DNA from: Afipia sp.
GTDB lineage: Bacteria; Pseudomonadota; Alphaproteobacteria; Rhizobiales; Xanthobacteraceae
Length of the DNA stretch: 50,329 bases
Direction: 5' to 3'
NCBI GenBank assembly: GCA_017474385.1
Contig: JAFVHU010000038.1
Coordinates: 1 to 50,329, forward strand
The translations under genes were made by a program, and so were the position numbers. The notes beneath the pieces were generated by a model that made no database searches, was not told the origin of the DNA, and saw nothing but the letters and a program-made list of their open reading frames with translations. This document shows positions 1 through 8,529 of the stretch, piece after piece. Numbering within the stretch: the first letter of the stretch is position 1; each line of letters begins with the position of its first letter.

Positions 1-852
1 AGCGTGCGCCGCTTCGCCGACATGGAAATCTTCGTCGAGATTCAGGAAAACGTCCGCGGCTCCGACGTCTTCATTATCCAGTCGACGTCGTTTCCGACCA
101 ACGACCATCTGATGGAATTGCTGATCATCACCGATGCGCTGCGCCGCGCCTCCGCGCGCCGCATCACCGCCGTCATCCCCTATTTCGGCTACGCGCGGCA
201 GGACCGCAAAGCCGGCGGCCGCACCCCGATTTCGGCCAAGCTGGTGGCCAACATGATCACCCATGCCGGCGCCGACCGCGTGATGACCCTCGATCTTCAC
301 GCCGGGCAGATTCAGGGCTTCTTCGATATCCCGACCGACAACCTTTATGCCTCGCCGCTGATGGTGCGCGACATCAAGGACAAGTTCGACCTTGCCAACG
401 TGATGGTGGTGTCACCCGACGTCGGCGGCGTGGCCCGCGCCCGCGGCCTCGCCAAGCGGATCAACGCGCCGCTGGCCATCGTCGACAAGCGCCGCGAACG
501 CGCCGGCGAGTCCGAAGTGATGAACGTGATCGGCGATGTCGCCGGCTATAACTGCATCCTGATCGACGACATCGTCGATTCCGGCGGCACGCTGGTGAAT
601 GCCGCCGACGCACTGCTCAAATATGGCGCCAAGGAAGTCTCGGCCTATCTTACCCATGGCGTTCTGTCAGGCGGTGCGGTCGCGCGCATCACCTCGTCGC
701 GGCTCAAGGAACTGGTGATCACCGACTCGATCCAGCCGACCGAAGCGATGCGCAAGGCTCCGAACATCCGCGTGCTGTCGGTCGCCACCCTGATCGCCGA
801 AGCCATCGGCCGCACCGCGTCTGAAGAATCGGTGTCGAGCCTGTTCGACTGA
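1..852 (+). CDS. prs: Ribose-phosphate pyrophosphokinase, 5' partial
   Basis: Makes PRPP from ribose 5-phosphate and ATP in the cytoplasm, feeding purine, pyrimidine, histidine and NAD synthesis. The reading frame is open from base 1 (AGC GTG CGC), so the first roughly 35 residues lie outside the window; the GTG at 4 is internal. The 283 visible residues hold the conserved [17 protein letters not shown] segment, the [13 protein letters not shown] segment and the PRPP-binding loop DDIVDSGGT near residue 190. Full-length family members have about 310-320 residues, which fits. No clear terminator with a T-run follows; a 426-base spacer with hairpins does. Confidence 0.97.
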   Translation, partial: SVRRFADMEIFVEIQENVRGSDVFIIQSTSFPTNDHLMELLIITDALRRASARRITAVIPYFGYARQDRKAGGRTPISAKLVANMITHAGADRVMTLDLHAGQIQGFFDIPTDNLYASPLMVRDIKDKFDLANVMVVSPDVGGVARARGLAKRINAPLAIVDKRRERAGESEVMNVIGDVAGYNCILIDDIVDSGGTLVNAADALLKYGAKEVSAYLTHGVLSGGAVARITSSRLKELVITDSIQPTEAMRKAPNIRVLSVATLIAEAIGRTASEESVSSLFD

Positions 853-1278
853 ACGGCTCAATCTCAAAAATATTTTTTCTCGCCCGGCGCGCGCAATTGC
901 TCTGCGCGACTCGCGCTGCGCGAATCCGATTCCGTTTTGTTCTCACTCACATCGCATTCCAAACACGAGTCAGCGGAGCGTAAGCTCATGCGCCGACTCA
1001 TGAATTGGCGCGAAAGCTGACTTCATCGCCTCGCATCGCGCTTACCTGTTGAAGAGACAGGAAATTAACCCTTTGCCTGTGGACGGGATTCGTGGCGGCG
1101 TTGCGCAGATTGCGCAAATCACTGATCAATCTTGTCACAAGGTTGCCGTTGCGGCGCACGATCCGAAAGCCGGATTGTCACGATCGTAAACGGAGAACTT
1201 GCAGCGACAGTTCTCGCTCGTTCTTTGCGTTTCGTTCAGGCGTTTCACATCCCACACCAAGCAGAGGGTGAAGGCAGC
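853..1278. other. Spacer with two hairpins, no gene seen
   Basis: Gap between prs and the YbjN-type gene. At 967-999 there is a branched hairpin: GAGTC pairs with GACTC, GCG with CGC, and GAGC with GCTC around a GTAA (GNRA-type) loop. At 1046-1062 CCTGT pairs with ACAGG around a 7-base loop. Neither is followed by a T-run, so they are poor candidates for simple terminators; they could stabilise the prs 3' end or belong to a small RNA. The promoter of the next gene must also lie here, but I cannot place it with confidence. Confidence 0.4.
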
Positions 1279-1779
1279 ATGTCCCATCTGGACATCATAA
1301 CGGATTCGCAAAGCAGCCCGCTTTCGGTCGTCGAGGAGATCGCGTCCTCCAACGACTGGTCGTTCGAACGCTCGGGTCACGACGAGATCACCATCCTCAC
1401 GCAGGGACAGTGGACCGACTATCAGTTGTCTTTCACCTGGATGGGCGACATCGACGCACTGCATCTGGCCTGCACATTCGACATGAAAATCCCGGAGGCG
1501 CGGCGCGGCGAAGTGCAGCGCCTGATCGCCGCGATCAACGAGCAATTGTGGATCGGTCATTTCGATGTCTGGCTCACCACCGGATCGATCATGTACCGGC
1601 AGGCGCTGATCCTGCCGGGCGGCATGACCGCCACGCCCGCGCAGTGCGAACTGATGCTCGAGGGCGCGCTGCATGCCTGCGAGCGCTACTATCCGGCGCT
1701 GCAATTCGTGGTCTGGGCCGGCAAGACCGCCGCGGAGGCCATGAGCGCCGCGATGTTCGATACCGCAGGCGAGGCGTAG
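1279..1779 (+). CDS. YbjN domain-containing protein
   Basis: A 166-residue protein of the YbjN/sensory-transduction-like family. It has no signal peptide or membrane segment, so it is probably cytoplasmic. The frame is open further upstream, to 1132, but the ATG at 1279 follows a purine-rich GAGGGTGAAGG and the sequence before it does not look like protein. The core (WSFERSGHDEITILTQGQWTDY, given here only in outline; residues about 25-45) and the C-terminal helix with ACERYYPALQFVVW are typical of the family. The gene sits just before proC, an arrangement I recall from related genomes. The molecular function of the family is not established; family members are linked to stress tolerance and chaperone-like roles. 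Confidence 0.85.
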   Translation: MSHLDIITDSQSSPLSVVEEIASSNDWSFERSGHDEITILTQGQWTDYQLSFTWMGDIDALHLACTFDMKIPEARRGEVQRLIAAINEQLWIGHFDVWLTTGSIMYRQALILPGGMTATPAQCELMLEGALHACERYYPALQFVVWAGKTAAEAMSAAMFDTAGEA

Positions 1780-1791
1780 CCAATCTATCGA

Positions 1792-1880
1792 TGTCATCAC
1801 CGGGCTTGTCCCGGTGATCCCGACCATATCGGTACGTGCCCCGAATATCGGGATGGCCGGGACAAACCCGGCCATGACGA
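1792..1880. repeat. Intergenic palindromic repeat, copy 1
   Basis: Two hairpins: TCACCGGGCTTGTCCCGGTGA at the left and GGCCGGGACAAACCCGGCC at the right, with the whole element flanked by TGTCAT and ATGACGA as inverted ends. Related copies lie at 2781, 14353, 20215 and 23981. It separates the YbjN gene from proC and may act as a transcript 3'-end structure. Confidence 0.85.
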
Positions 1881-1917
1881 CTAATATTGTTGTCTGGCCA
1901 TTTGTGCGGATCCTGAC

Positions 1918-2754
1918 ATGACGCCCTCAACTTCCTCCGACGCGCTGAAGAATTTCACAGGCTCACTTGTGCTCGCGGGCGCGGGCAAGATGGGCGGCGC
2001 AATGCTGTCCGGCTGGCTCGCGCAGGGCCTGGACCCCAAACGCGTCGTTGTGATCGAGCCGCATCCTTCTGATGAAACGCGCGCGTTCGCATCGTGCGGC
2101 GTGCGGCTGAATCCCGAGACCAAGGACATCGGCATGGCCGACGTGCTGGTGCTGGCTGTGAAGCCGCAGATGTTTCGCGACGCCGGACCGCAACTGCGGC
2201 CGCTGGTCGGCGCATCAACCCTCGTGGTCTCGATCATGGCGGGAACCACCATCGCAGGCCTCACCGAGGTCTGCGGCGGCAAGGTGATCCGCGCGATGCC
2301 CAATACGCCGGCGGCAATCGGACGCGGTATCACAGTCGCGGTGCCGGCGAGCGGCGTCACGCCGGATCAGCGCGCTGTCGCGGATGCGCTGCTGCGCGCC
2401 ACCGGCAGCGTCGAATGGGTCGCCGACGAAGCGCTGATGGATGCGGTCACCGCGGTGTCCGGGTCGGGCCCCGCTTATGTGTTCCTGCTCGCGGAAGAAC
2501 TGGCGCGCGCCGGCGTCGCAGCCGGATTGCCCGAAGCATTGGCGACAACGCTGGCGCGAGCCACCGTGTCTGGCTCCGGTGAACTGCTCCGCCTGTCGGA
2601 TCTCGACAGCGCCACCCTGCGCCAGAACGTCACCTCGCCGGGCGGCACCACCGCGGCCGCGCTGGAAGTGCTGATGGGATCGGACGGCTTTCAGCCGCTG
2701 CTGACCCGCGCGATCGCGGCTGCCACGAAGCGCTCGAAGGAACTGGCGAAGTAG
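1918..2754 (+). CDS. proC: Pyrroline-5-carboxylate reductase
   Basis: Catalyses the last step of proline synthesis, reducing 1-pyrroline-5-carboxylate with NAD(P)H in the cytoplasm. The 278 residues begin with a Rossmann fold whose dinucleotide motif GAGKMGGAM lies at about residues 20-28. The C-terminal dimerisation domain carries the family signature around VSGSGPAYVFLLAEELA (near residue 180) and ends with TSPGGTTAAALEVL. Length and motif order are normal. The ATG at 1918 has only a weak Shine-Dalgarno (GGAT), but the conserved part starts soon after. It stands between two palindromic repeats, so it is probably transcribed alone or as a short unit with the YbjN gene. Confidence 0.96.
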   Translation: MTPSTSSDALKNFTGSLVLAGAGKMGGAMLSGWLAQGLDPKRVVVIEPHPSDETRAFASCGVRLNPETKDIGMADVLVLAVKPQMFRDAGPQLRPLVGASTLVVSIMAGTTIAGLTEVCGGKVIRAMPNTPAAIGRGITVAVPASGVTPDQRAVADALLRATGSVEWVADEALMDAVTAVSGSGPAYVFLLAEELARAGVAAGLPEALATTLARATVSGSGELLRLSDLDSATLRQNVTSPGGTTAAALEVLMGSDGFQPLLTRAIAAATKRSKELAK

Positions 2755-2780
2755 AGCAAGTTCGTTCAACACATGATGCC

Positions 2781-2869
2781 TGTCATTGCCGGGCTTGACC
2801 CGGCAATCCATCCTTTCAAAATGACTTTGAAAATTCGATGGATCACCGGGTCAAGCCCGGTGATGACGA
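2781..2869. repeat. Intergenic palindromic repeat, copy 2
   Basis: Left hairpin ATTGCCGGGCTTGACCCGGC, right hairpin TCACCGGGTCAAGCCCGGTG, with TGTCAT and ATGACGA at the ends. It lies between the convergent genes proC and the histidine kinase and could terminate either transcript, though there is no long T-run. Confidence 0.85.
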
Positions 2870-2912
2870 TTGAGTGTGCTGAAGCGCTTTGCGCTACATT
2901 CAGTCTGCGACA

Positions 2913-4301
2913 CTACACCGGCACGCGCACCGTCGCGCGCAGCCCGCCCATCGGGCTGTCGCCAAGCGTGATGTCTCCGCCATGGGAGCGCGCGATGTCA
3001 CGGGCAATCGCGAGACCAAGCCCGGTGCCGCCCTCGTCCTGATTGCGTGCATCGTCAAGGCGCAGGAACGGCTTGAACACTTCTTCGCGCATCTCCACTG
3101 GAATGCCCGGACCGTCGTCATCCACCGTCACCGTCAGATAGCGATGATCGCGATGACCGGTAATCGCAATTGCATTGGCATGACGGCCTGCGTTCGACAC
3201 AAGGTTCGCGATGCATCGCTTGAACGCCGCAGGCTTCACGATCACGACGGGCATGCCGTGGAACACAACGGTCGCTGCATGACCGTGACGCTCGGCGTCG
3301 CTGCGCAGTTCTTCCAGCGCCTGCTCCATGTCGGTCGGCTGCGCATGCTCGCCGCTGTCGCCGCGCGCGAAGGCCAGATACGCCTCCAGCATGCCGCTCA
3401 TCTCGTCGACGTCCTTGCGCATGCCCTCGACTTCCGGGCTGTCGCCGATCAGCGCCATCTCCAGCTTGAAGCGGGTCAGGATGGTGCGCAGATCGTGGCT
3501 GACACCGGCCAGCATTGCGGTGCGCTGCTCGATGCTGCGCTCGACGCGCGATTTCATTTCCATGAAGGCGAGCGCCGCGCGGCGAACCTCGCGCGCGCCG
3601 CGCGGGCGGAAATCCGGCACCTCGCGACCCTTGCCGAAACTTTCCGCGGCATCCGCCAGCCGCAGGATCGGTTTGATCTGGTTGCGCAGGAACAGCACCG
3701 CCACGATCAGCAGGATCGATGACGTGCCCAGCATCCAGAAGATGAAGATTTCCGAATTCGACGCATAGGCCGCACTACGCTGCGCGAAGATGCGCATCAC
3801 CGTGTCGTCGAGCTTGATGCGGATTTCCACCAGCGACGAACGCCCGACGGTGTCGATCCAGAACGGGCGCGCGATCTGCCGGCTGAGCTGCACCGACAGG
3901 GTTTGGTCGAGCAGCGAGAAGAACGGCTTCGGCCCCGGCGCCGGCATGTCGTTGACGGGCAGGAAATCCACCACCAGCCCAAGCCGCTGCTGGGCGATCC
4001 GCTTGATCTGGGTGCGATCCTTGTCCTGCGGATAGGTCCTGTAGACATCGATCAGCGCAGAAATGTCCTGCACCACCGCGGCGGATAGGCGCCGCGTCAC
4101 CGTGTTCCAGTGCCGCTCCATGAACACGAAGGCGACCACCGATTGCAGGATCACCATCGGCACGATGATGATCAGCAGTGCGCGGGCATAAAGCCCCTTC
4201 GGCATCAGTTCCTTGAACCAGCGGCCCAGCCATTCGCTGGCGCTGGACACACGCCGCGACGCGGTGCGGATGAAGGTGAGACCGGTGTCGAGCGTACTCA
4301 T
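2913..4301 (-). CDS. EnvZ-type sensor histidine kinase
   Basis: Inner-membrane sensor of a two-component system, 462 residues from the ATG at 4301 (the frame is open to 4436 but that part overlaps the response-regulator gene). Two transmembrane segments (about residues 35-55, LLIIIVPMVILQSVVAFVF, and about 185-205) flank a periplasmic domain, followed by HAMP, then the H-box VSHDLRTILTR with the phosphorylated His. The usual Pro of this box (HDLRTPLTR) is Ile here. The N-box (RCIANLVSNAGRHA), G1 (DDDGPGIP) and G2 (GGTGLGLAIA) complete the ATPase domain. It is the third gene of a MarR-regulator/response-regulator/kinase unit and starts 19 bases after the regulator. The signal is unknown. Confidence 0.93.
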   Translation of the reverse strand: MSTLDTGLTFIRTASRRVSSASEWLGRWFKELMPKGLYARALLIIIVPMVILQSVVAFVFMERHWNTVTRRLSAAVVQDISALIDVYRTYPQDKDRTQIKRIAQQRLGLVVDFLPVNDMPAPGPKPFFSLLDQTLSVQLSRQIARPFWIDTVGRSSLVEIRIKLDDTVMRIFAQRSAAYASNSEIFIFWMLGTSSILLIVAVLFLRNQIKPILRLADAAESFGKGREVPDFRPRGAREVRRAALAFMEMKSRVERSIEQRTAMLAGVSHDLRTILTRFKLEMALIGDSPEVEGMRKDVDEMSGMLEAYLAFARGDSGEHAQPTDMEQALEELRSDAERHGHAATVVFHGMPVVIVKPAAFKRCIANLVSNAGRHANAIAITGHRDHRYLTVTVDDDGPGIPVEMREEVFKPFLRLDDARNQDEGGTGLGLAIARDIARSHGGDITLGDSPMGGLRATVRVPV

Positions 4302-4320
4302 GACAACACGTCCGGCCCGG

Positions 4321-5046
4321 TCACGGCGACGCCACGAGACGATAGCCGATACCGCGCACCGCTTGCAGGAACAGCGGATTGGCGGGATCGCGCTCGATCT
4401 TGCGCCGCAGCCGGTTGATCTGAACGTCCACCGCACGCTCGTTGACCGTGCCGTCGCCGCCGGTCAGCGCGCCGCGCGGCACGGTTTCGCCCGGCGTCGC
4501 GCTGAGAATGCGCAGCATGTCGCGTTCACGGTCGGTGAGATGGACGATCTTCTCGCCGTCGCGCAGTTCACCGCGCTCGAGATGATAAACGTAGGGCCCG
4601 AACGCGACCGACTCGATCGCAGGCGCCACCACCGGCGCGGCGCGCTTGAGAATGTTGGCGATCCGCAGCACCAGTTCGCGCGGCTCGAACGGCTTCGCGA
4701 CATAGTCGTCGGCGCCGATCTGCAAGCCTTCGATGCGGCTCTCGGCCTCATGCCGCGCAGTGAGCATGATGATCGGCACCGCCGAGGATGTGCGGATCGA
4801 GCGCGCGAGATCGAATCCGGTTTCACCCGGCATCATCACGTCGAGGATCAGGAGATCGAAATGCAGGCCGGTCAGCTTGGCGCGCGCATCGGCGGCGCTC
4901 ATGGCCGTGGTGACGCGATAGCCTTCACCGGCGAGAAATCGCGACAGCAGATCGCGGATGCGGCGGTCATCATCGACCAGCAGCAGATGCGGCGCGTCAT
5001 CGGCCAGTTGGCGGCCCGCTCGCTCCCGAATCGAGGTTTCTGTCAC
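4321..5046 (-). CDS. OmpR-family response regulator (PetR-like)
   Basis: A 241-residue DNA-binding response regulator. The receiver domain (residues about 18-135) has the acidic pocket VDDD, the phospho-accepting Asp in LLILDVMMPGETG and the Lys in VAKPFEP; the winged-helix Trans_reg_C domain follows and ends with INRLRRKIERDP and GIGYRL. It starts with GTG at 5046, whose GTGA overlaps the TGA of the MarR gene, so translation is probably coupled. The pairing of a MarR protein with an OmpR regulator matches the PetP/PetR pair of Rhodobacter capsulatus, needed there for cytochrome bc1 expression; I infer homology from organisation and protein type only. The kinase downstream is the likely partner. 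Confidence 0.93.
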   Translation of the reverse strand: MTETSIRERAGRQLADDAPHLLLVDDDRRIRDLLSRFLAGEGYRVTTAMSAADARAKLTGLHFDLLILDVMMPGETGFDLARSIRTSSAVPIIMLTARHEAESRIEGLQIGADDYVAKPFEPRELVLRIANILKRAAPVVAPAIESVAFGPYVYHLERGELRDGEKIVHLTDRERDMLRILSATPGETVPRGALTGGDGTVNERAVDVQINRLRRKIERDPANPLFLQAVRGIGYRLVASP

Positions 5047-5597
5047 CTTGAATCCTTCGCCGTCTTGCGGCTGCCTCGGAGAATTTCCTCCAGCACCTTG
5101 TCGGGATCGGTGTGGTCGATCATGCCCAGCAGGAACCGCCGCACGCTCTCGGCGCTCTCCGGGCCGATGGCGTCGAGCGCGCGGGTGATGCGCGCCGTCT
5201 GCAATCCCGCCAGTTTCGCCACAAGGGCCTCGCCCTTCGCCGTGGCAAAAAGAAGACGCTGGCGCCGGTCGTTGTCGCCAGCCTTCTGGACGATATAGCC
5301 CTCGTCCAGCAACTGTTTCAGGACACGCCCGAGCGACTGCTTGGTGATGCGCAGCACGTCGAGCAGATCGGCGACCTTCAGACCCGGATAGCGGGTCACG
5401 AAATGCACCACCCGGTGGTGGGCCCGGCCGAAACCGAACTCCTCCAGCACGTGATCGGCGTCGCCGACGAAGTCCCGATAGGCGAAAAACAGCAGCTCGA
5501 TGATGTCCCAGCGCAAAGGAACGGCCCCCGGCGTGGTGGAGCCGGCGGCGGCGTCAGTGGAATGCGCTCCTGCCTTCATAATTTTTATGTCAGCCAT
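5043..5597 (-). CDS. MarR-family transcriptional regulator (PetP-like)
   Basis: Winged-helix regulator of 184 residues from the ATG at 5597 (a TTG at 5618 and an ATG at 5576 are alternatives; none has a Shine-Dalgarno). The recognition part reads LKVADLLDVLRITKQSLGRVLKQL, followed by the wing with DNDRRQRLLFATAKG, the usual MarR DxRxxR pattern. It is first in a three-gene unit with an OmpR regulator and a histidine kinase, so it may act with them or control them. On the minus strand TATATA ends 7 bases before the ATG, so the message may be leaderless. Ligand unknown; a PetP-like role is inference. Confidence 0.88.
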   Translation of the reverse strand: MADIKIMKAGAHSTDAAAGSTTPGAVPLRWDIIELLFFAYRDFVGDADHVLEEFGFGRAHHRVVHFVTRYPGLKVADLLDVLRITKQSLGRVLKQLLDEGYIVQKAGDNDRRQRLLFATAKGEALVAKLAGLQTARITRALDAIGPESAESVRRFLLGMIDHTDPDKVLEEILRGSRKTAKDSR

Positions 5598-5600
5598 ATT

Positions 5601-5618
5601 GACGTATATAGGTCTCAA
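5601..5618 (-). promoter_or_regulatory. Possible promoter and operator of the MarR-regulator operon
   Basis: GACGTATATAGGTC at 5601-5614 is a near-palindrome containing TATATA (5605-5610), which in the minus direction would be a -10 box directly before the regulator's ATG. A MarR dimer bound here would block its own promoter. No good -35 box is seen at the usual spacing (TTGCGG lies 19 bases upstream), so this is tentative. Confidence 0.3.
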
Positions 5619-5772
5619 TGTTACAAAAACCGCAATGACGACGAAATATTAGTTCGTTTCATGCGTCACCTTTGGTCCTTAAGTTCGCACACGGACAACA
5701 GGCCCAGGACGCAATTTCTTTCAACGTGCGATTGTCGAGCGGCATTTCGGCAAACATACTGGACTTCGCGCC

Positions 5773-5825
5773 TTCCGCCAAAGCGGAAACCGGCCCTCGG
5801 GCCGGCGGGCCAGGTGCCAGACCTG
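5773..5825 (+). promoter_or_regulatory. Three consecutive hairpins in the ilvE leader
   Basis: Back-to-back stem-loops: TTCCGC/GCGGAA around CAAA (5773-5788), CCGGCCC/GGGCCGG around TC (5790-5805) and CAGGT/ACCTG around GCCAG (5811-5825). They lie about 50 bases before the ilvE start codon. No upstream leader peptide rich in Ile, Leu or Val is evident, so classical attenuation is not supported, but the leader RNA should be strongly folded. Confidence 0.5.
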
Positions 5826-5877
5826 AAGTGACCAGCCCGCCGCCGCGTGGACTGAATGAGAAGCCGGGAGAAGACCT

Positions 5878-6990
5878 ATGGGAGTTTCGTTCGAGAAAAT
5901 CGATGGCACCGTTCTCATCGATTTTGAAACGCGGCCCACACCAACTCCGACGCCGGATCAGGAGCGCATCGCAAAGCTCGTCGACCCCGGCTTCGGGCGG
6001 GTTTTCACCGATCACATGGCTGTGGTCCGCTACAGCCAGGCGAAGGGCTGGTATGGCGCGCGCGTCGAGTCCCGCGCGAATTTCTCGCTCGATCCGGCCA
6101 CAGCCGTCCTGCACTACGCTCAGGAAATCTTCGAAGGCCTCAAGGCCTACAAGCGCGACGACGGCGGCGTGAACCTGTTCCGCCCCGATGCCAATGCCCG
6201 GCGCTTCCGCAGTTCTGCCGAGCGGATGGCGATGGCGCCGCTGCCCGAACCTGTGTTCATTGAAGCGGTCGAGCAGCTCGTGCGCATCGACCGCGACTGG
6301 ATTCCCGGTGGCGAGGGCAGTCTCTACCTGCGGCCCTTCATGATCGCGAACGAGATCTTCCTCGGCGTGAAGCCATCCGCGGAATACATCTTCGCCGTGA
6401 TCGCCTCGCCTGTCGGCTCCTATTTCAAGGGCGGCCCTGCGCCGGTGTCGATCTGGGTGTCGGAGAACTACACGCGCGCTGCGATCGGCGGCACCGGCGC
6501 GGTCAAATGCGGCGGCAACTATGCCGCGAGCCTGCGCGCACAAGCGGAGGCGATCCAGCATGGCTGCGATCAGGTCGTGTTCCTCGACGCGATCGAGCGC
6601 CGCTATGTCGAGGAGCTCGGCGGCATGAACGTGTTCTTCGTGTTCGACGACGGTTCGCTGCTGACGCCGCCGCTCGGCACCATCCTGCCGGGCATCACAC
6701 GGGATTCGATCATCGCGCTCGCCAAGGAATCCGGCACGCGCGTGCGCGAGGAGACCTATACGATCGACCAGTGGCGCGCCGACGCAACCAGCGGCAAGCT
6801 GAAAGAGGCCTTCGCCTGCGGCACGGCGGCCGTCATCTCGCCAATCGGCAAGGTTTGTTCCGCGAGCGGCGATTTCACCATCAACGGCGGCGCCGCGGGC
6901 CCGGTCGCGATGGGGCTGCGCAAGAAGCTGGTCGACATCCAGTACGGCCGCGCGGCCGACACGCACAACTGGATCAGAAAAGTCCTGTAA
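5878..6990 (+). CDS. ilvE: Branched-chain amino acid aminotransferase
   Basis: PLP enzyme (fold type IV) that transfers the amino group between glutamate and the 2-oxo acids of Leu, Ile and Val. The 370 residues match the longer class of bacterial BCAT. The PLP lysine is in GAVKCGGNYAASL (about residue 207); YVEELGGMNVFFV and the C-terminal AFACGTAAVISPIG are family hallmarks. The ATG at 5878 follows GGGAGAAG. It is divergent from the MarR-regulator operon, and a strong terminator follows at 7019-7049, so it is probably monocistronic. Its leader contains three hairpins. Confidence 0.96.
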   Translation: MGVSFEKIDGTVLIDFETRPTPTPTPDQERIAKLVDPGFGRVFTDHMAVVRYSQAKGWYGARVESRANFSLDPATAVLHYAQEIFEGLKAYKRDDGGVNLFRPDANARRFRSSAERMAMAPLPEPVFIEAVEQLVRIDRDWIPGGEGSLYLRPFMIANEIFLGVKPSAEYIFAVIASPVGSYFKGGPAPVSIWVSENYTRAAIGGTGAVKCGGNYAASLRAQAEAIQHGCDQVVFLDAIERRYVEELGGMNVFFVFDDGSLLTPPLGTILPGITRDSIIALAKESGTRVREETYTIDQWRADATSGKLKEAFACGTAAVISPIGKVCSASGDFTINGGAAGPVAMGLRKKLVDIQYGRAADTHNWIRKVL

Positions 6991-7018
6991 GCGGCGGCGG
7001 ATCGTTCGTTCAAGATCA

Positions 7019-7049
7019 GGCCATGCGCGATGCCGCGCATGGCCTTTTT
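7019..7049 (+). terminator. Rho-independent terminator of ilvE
   Basis: GGCCATGCGC (7019-7028) pairs perfectly with GCGCATGGCC (7035-7044) around a 6-base loop and is followed by TTTTT. It lies 28 bases after the ilvE stop codon. Confidence 0.92.
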
Positions 7050-7050
7050 G

Positions 7051-7515
7051 TTACGCATGCTGCGCTTTGCGCCACATCTCGTAAATATCCTCGCCTTCGG
7101 GACGCACCGGCATGTAAGCCACCTTGAGCGCGATCTGCTTCGCAACCGGCCGCGCCATCTCCTCATAAATGGCGGCAGTCGACAGGCCGTACGGCACACC
7201 GTCTTCATTGGAATAGGCGTAGGTGACTTCGGTGATGCCGGTGAGATGCATCGCCGCCAGGCACATCGGACACGGATGGCCGCTGGCATAGATCACGCAA
7301 CCATCAAGGCGCGGCGAGCCGAGTACACGACTTGCGGCGCGGATCGCCTGCAATTCGGCATGGGTGGTGGGATCGCCTGTTACTGCGATTTCATTGACGC
7401 CGGTTGCGATCGTCCTGCCGTCCTTGACCAGCACTGCGCCAAACGGCCGGCCGCCGCGGCGGACGTTATCACGCGCAAGGTCGATCGCCTCGCACAGAAA
7501 GCGTTCAGCTGACAT
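7051..7515 (-). CDS. Nucleoside deaminase of the guanine deaminase type
   Basis: Zinc-dependent deaminase of the cytidine/deoxycytidylate deaminase superfamily, 154 residues. The zinc site is complete: H52-A-E54 in TTHAELQAI and C82/C85 in PCPMC. The length and the C-terminal tail ending in DIYEMWRKAQ resemble the small GuaD guanine deaminases (about 156 residues) more than TadA, in which the tail differs. It would convert guanine to xanthine or act on a related base in the cytoplasm; the exact substrate is inferred. It is the last gene of the run uvrC-pgsA-moaD-moaE-prmB and starts 12 bases after prmB ends. Confidence 0.85.
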   Translation of the reverse strand: MSAERFLCEAIDLARDNVRRGGRPFGAVLVKDGRTIATGVNEIAVTGDPTTHAELQAIRAASRVLGSPRLDGCVIYASGHPCPMCLAAMHLTGITEVTYAYSNEDGVPYGLSTAAIYEEMARPVAKQIALKVAYMPVRPEGEDIYEMWRKAQHA

Positions 7516-7527
7516 GCCGCTCTCTCC

Positions 7528-8529
7528 TTACGCCAGTGCCTCTGCCGGAATCCAGAACACCTCGCCGTCGGAGTCCTCGGTGTCGAGCCACAGCAGCGGC
7601 AGGTTCGGATAGGCATCCCCCAGCACATCGCGGCCGCGGCCGATTTCGCACAGCAGCCCGCCGTCGGGCGTGAGATGATCCTTCGCCTCGTCCAGAATTT
7701 TGCGCACAAGATCGAGACCATCGTCGCCGCCGTCGAACGCGATCGAGGGTTCGTGCAGGCATTCGCGCGGCAGACCCGCCATGCCCTCGGCATCGACGTA
7801 AGGCGGGTTGGTGATGATGAGATCGTAACGCGCATCGCCGACGGCATCGAACAGGTTGCCCTGATACAGCGAAACGCGATCCTCCAGACCGTAGTCGGCG
7901 ACATTGCGCGCGGCCACCGCCAGCGCGTCCGGTGAAATGTCGACCGCATCGACGGTGGCATTAGGGAAGCTCTGGCAGGCGAGAATCGCAAGGCATCCCG
8001 AGCCGGTGCAGAGATCGAGCACGCGCGTGATGTTGCCCGGATCGTCGATCAGCGAACCGCCCTCCTCTTCGAGGTCACCGCCGAAATGCGAGTCCAGCAG
8101 TTCCCCGATGAAGGAACGCGGCACGATCACCCGTTCGTCGACATAGAACGGCAGACCGCGCATATAGATCTTGTTGACGAGATACGCCGAGGGTTTTCGC
8201 GTGGCGATGCGCTTGTCGATCAGCGCAAGGATTTTTGCAGCCTCATGCGACGTGACGCGCGCATTGGCGAACATCTCGAACTGGTCGGGATGCAGATGCA
8301 GCGTCTCGCAGACGATGAACGCCGCTTCCGCCACCGGATCGGTGGTGCCGTGGGCGAATACCACTCCGGCCTCGACAAAGCGGCTGACTCCGTAGCGCAT
8401 CAGATCGAGCAGCGTCAGCAACTCGCCGGGCTTGACCGGATTCGCTGCTTTGAACGATGGCTTTGGCTTTGCACCTGCACGCTTCGCGGAAGCCTTCTTT
8501 GCGGAAACGGATTTCGTCTTCTTCGCCAT
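7528..8529 (-). CDS. prmB: Ribosomal protein L3 N5-glutamine methyltransferase
   Basis: SAM-dependent methyltransferase that modifies a glutamine of ribosomal protein L3. From the ATG at 8529 it has 333 residues; the first ~30 are a Lys/Ala-rich tail (MAKKTKSVSAKKASAKRAG), unusual for the family, then the helical substrate domain and a Rossmann methyltransferase with the SAM loop VLDLCTGSGCLAILA and the catalytic NPPY (ITNPPYVDAEGM). PrmB is preferred over PrmC because of the length and of MYGLPFYVDERVIVPRS-type wording (here MRGLPFYVDERVIVPRS). The start is set by TAATG: the moaE stop overlaps it by one base, so the two are coupled. An upstream start at 8541 lies inside moaE and is less likely. 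Confidence 0.92.
   Translation of the reverse strand: MAKKTKSVSAKKASAKRAGAKPKPSFKAANPVKPGELLTLLDLMRYGVSRFVEAGVVFAHGTTDPVAEAAFIVCETLHLHPDQFEMFANARVTSHEAAKILALIDKRIATRKPSAYLVNKIYMRGLPFYVDERVIVPRSFIGELLDSHFGGDLEEEGGSLIDDPGNITRVLDLCTGSGCLAILACQSFPNATVDAVDISPDALAVAARNVADYGLEDRVSLYQGNLFDAVGDARYDLIITNPPYVDAEGMAGLPRECLHEPSIAFDGGDDGLDLVRKILDEAKDHLTPDGGLLCEIGRGRDVLGDAYPNLPLLWLDTEDSDGEVFWIPAEALA

Noticed and set aside
5659-6966. Long minus-strand open frame opposite ilvE
   Set aside because: Shadow of ilvE; no conserved motifs.
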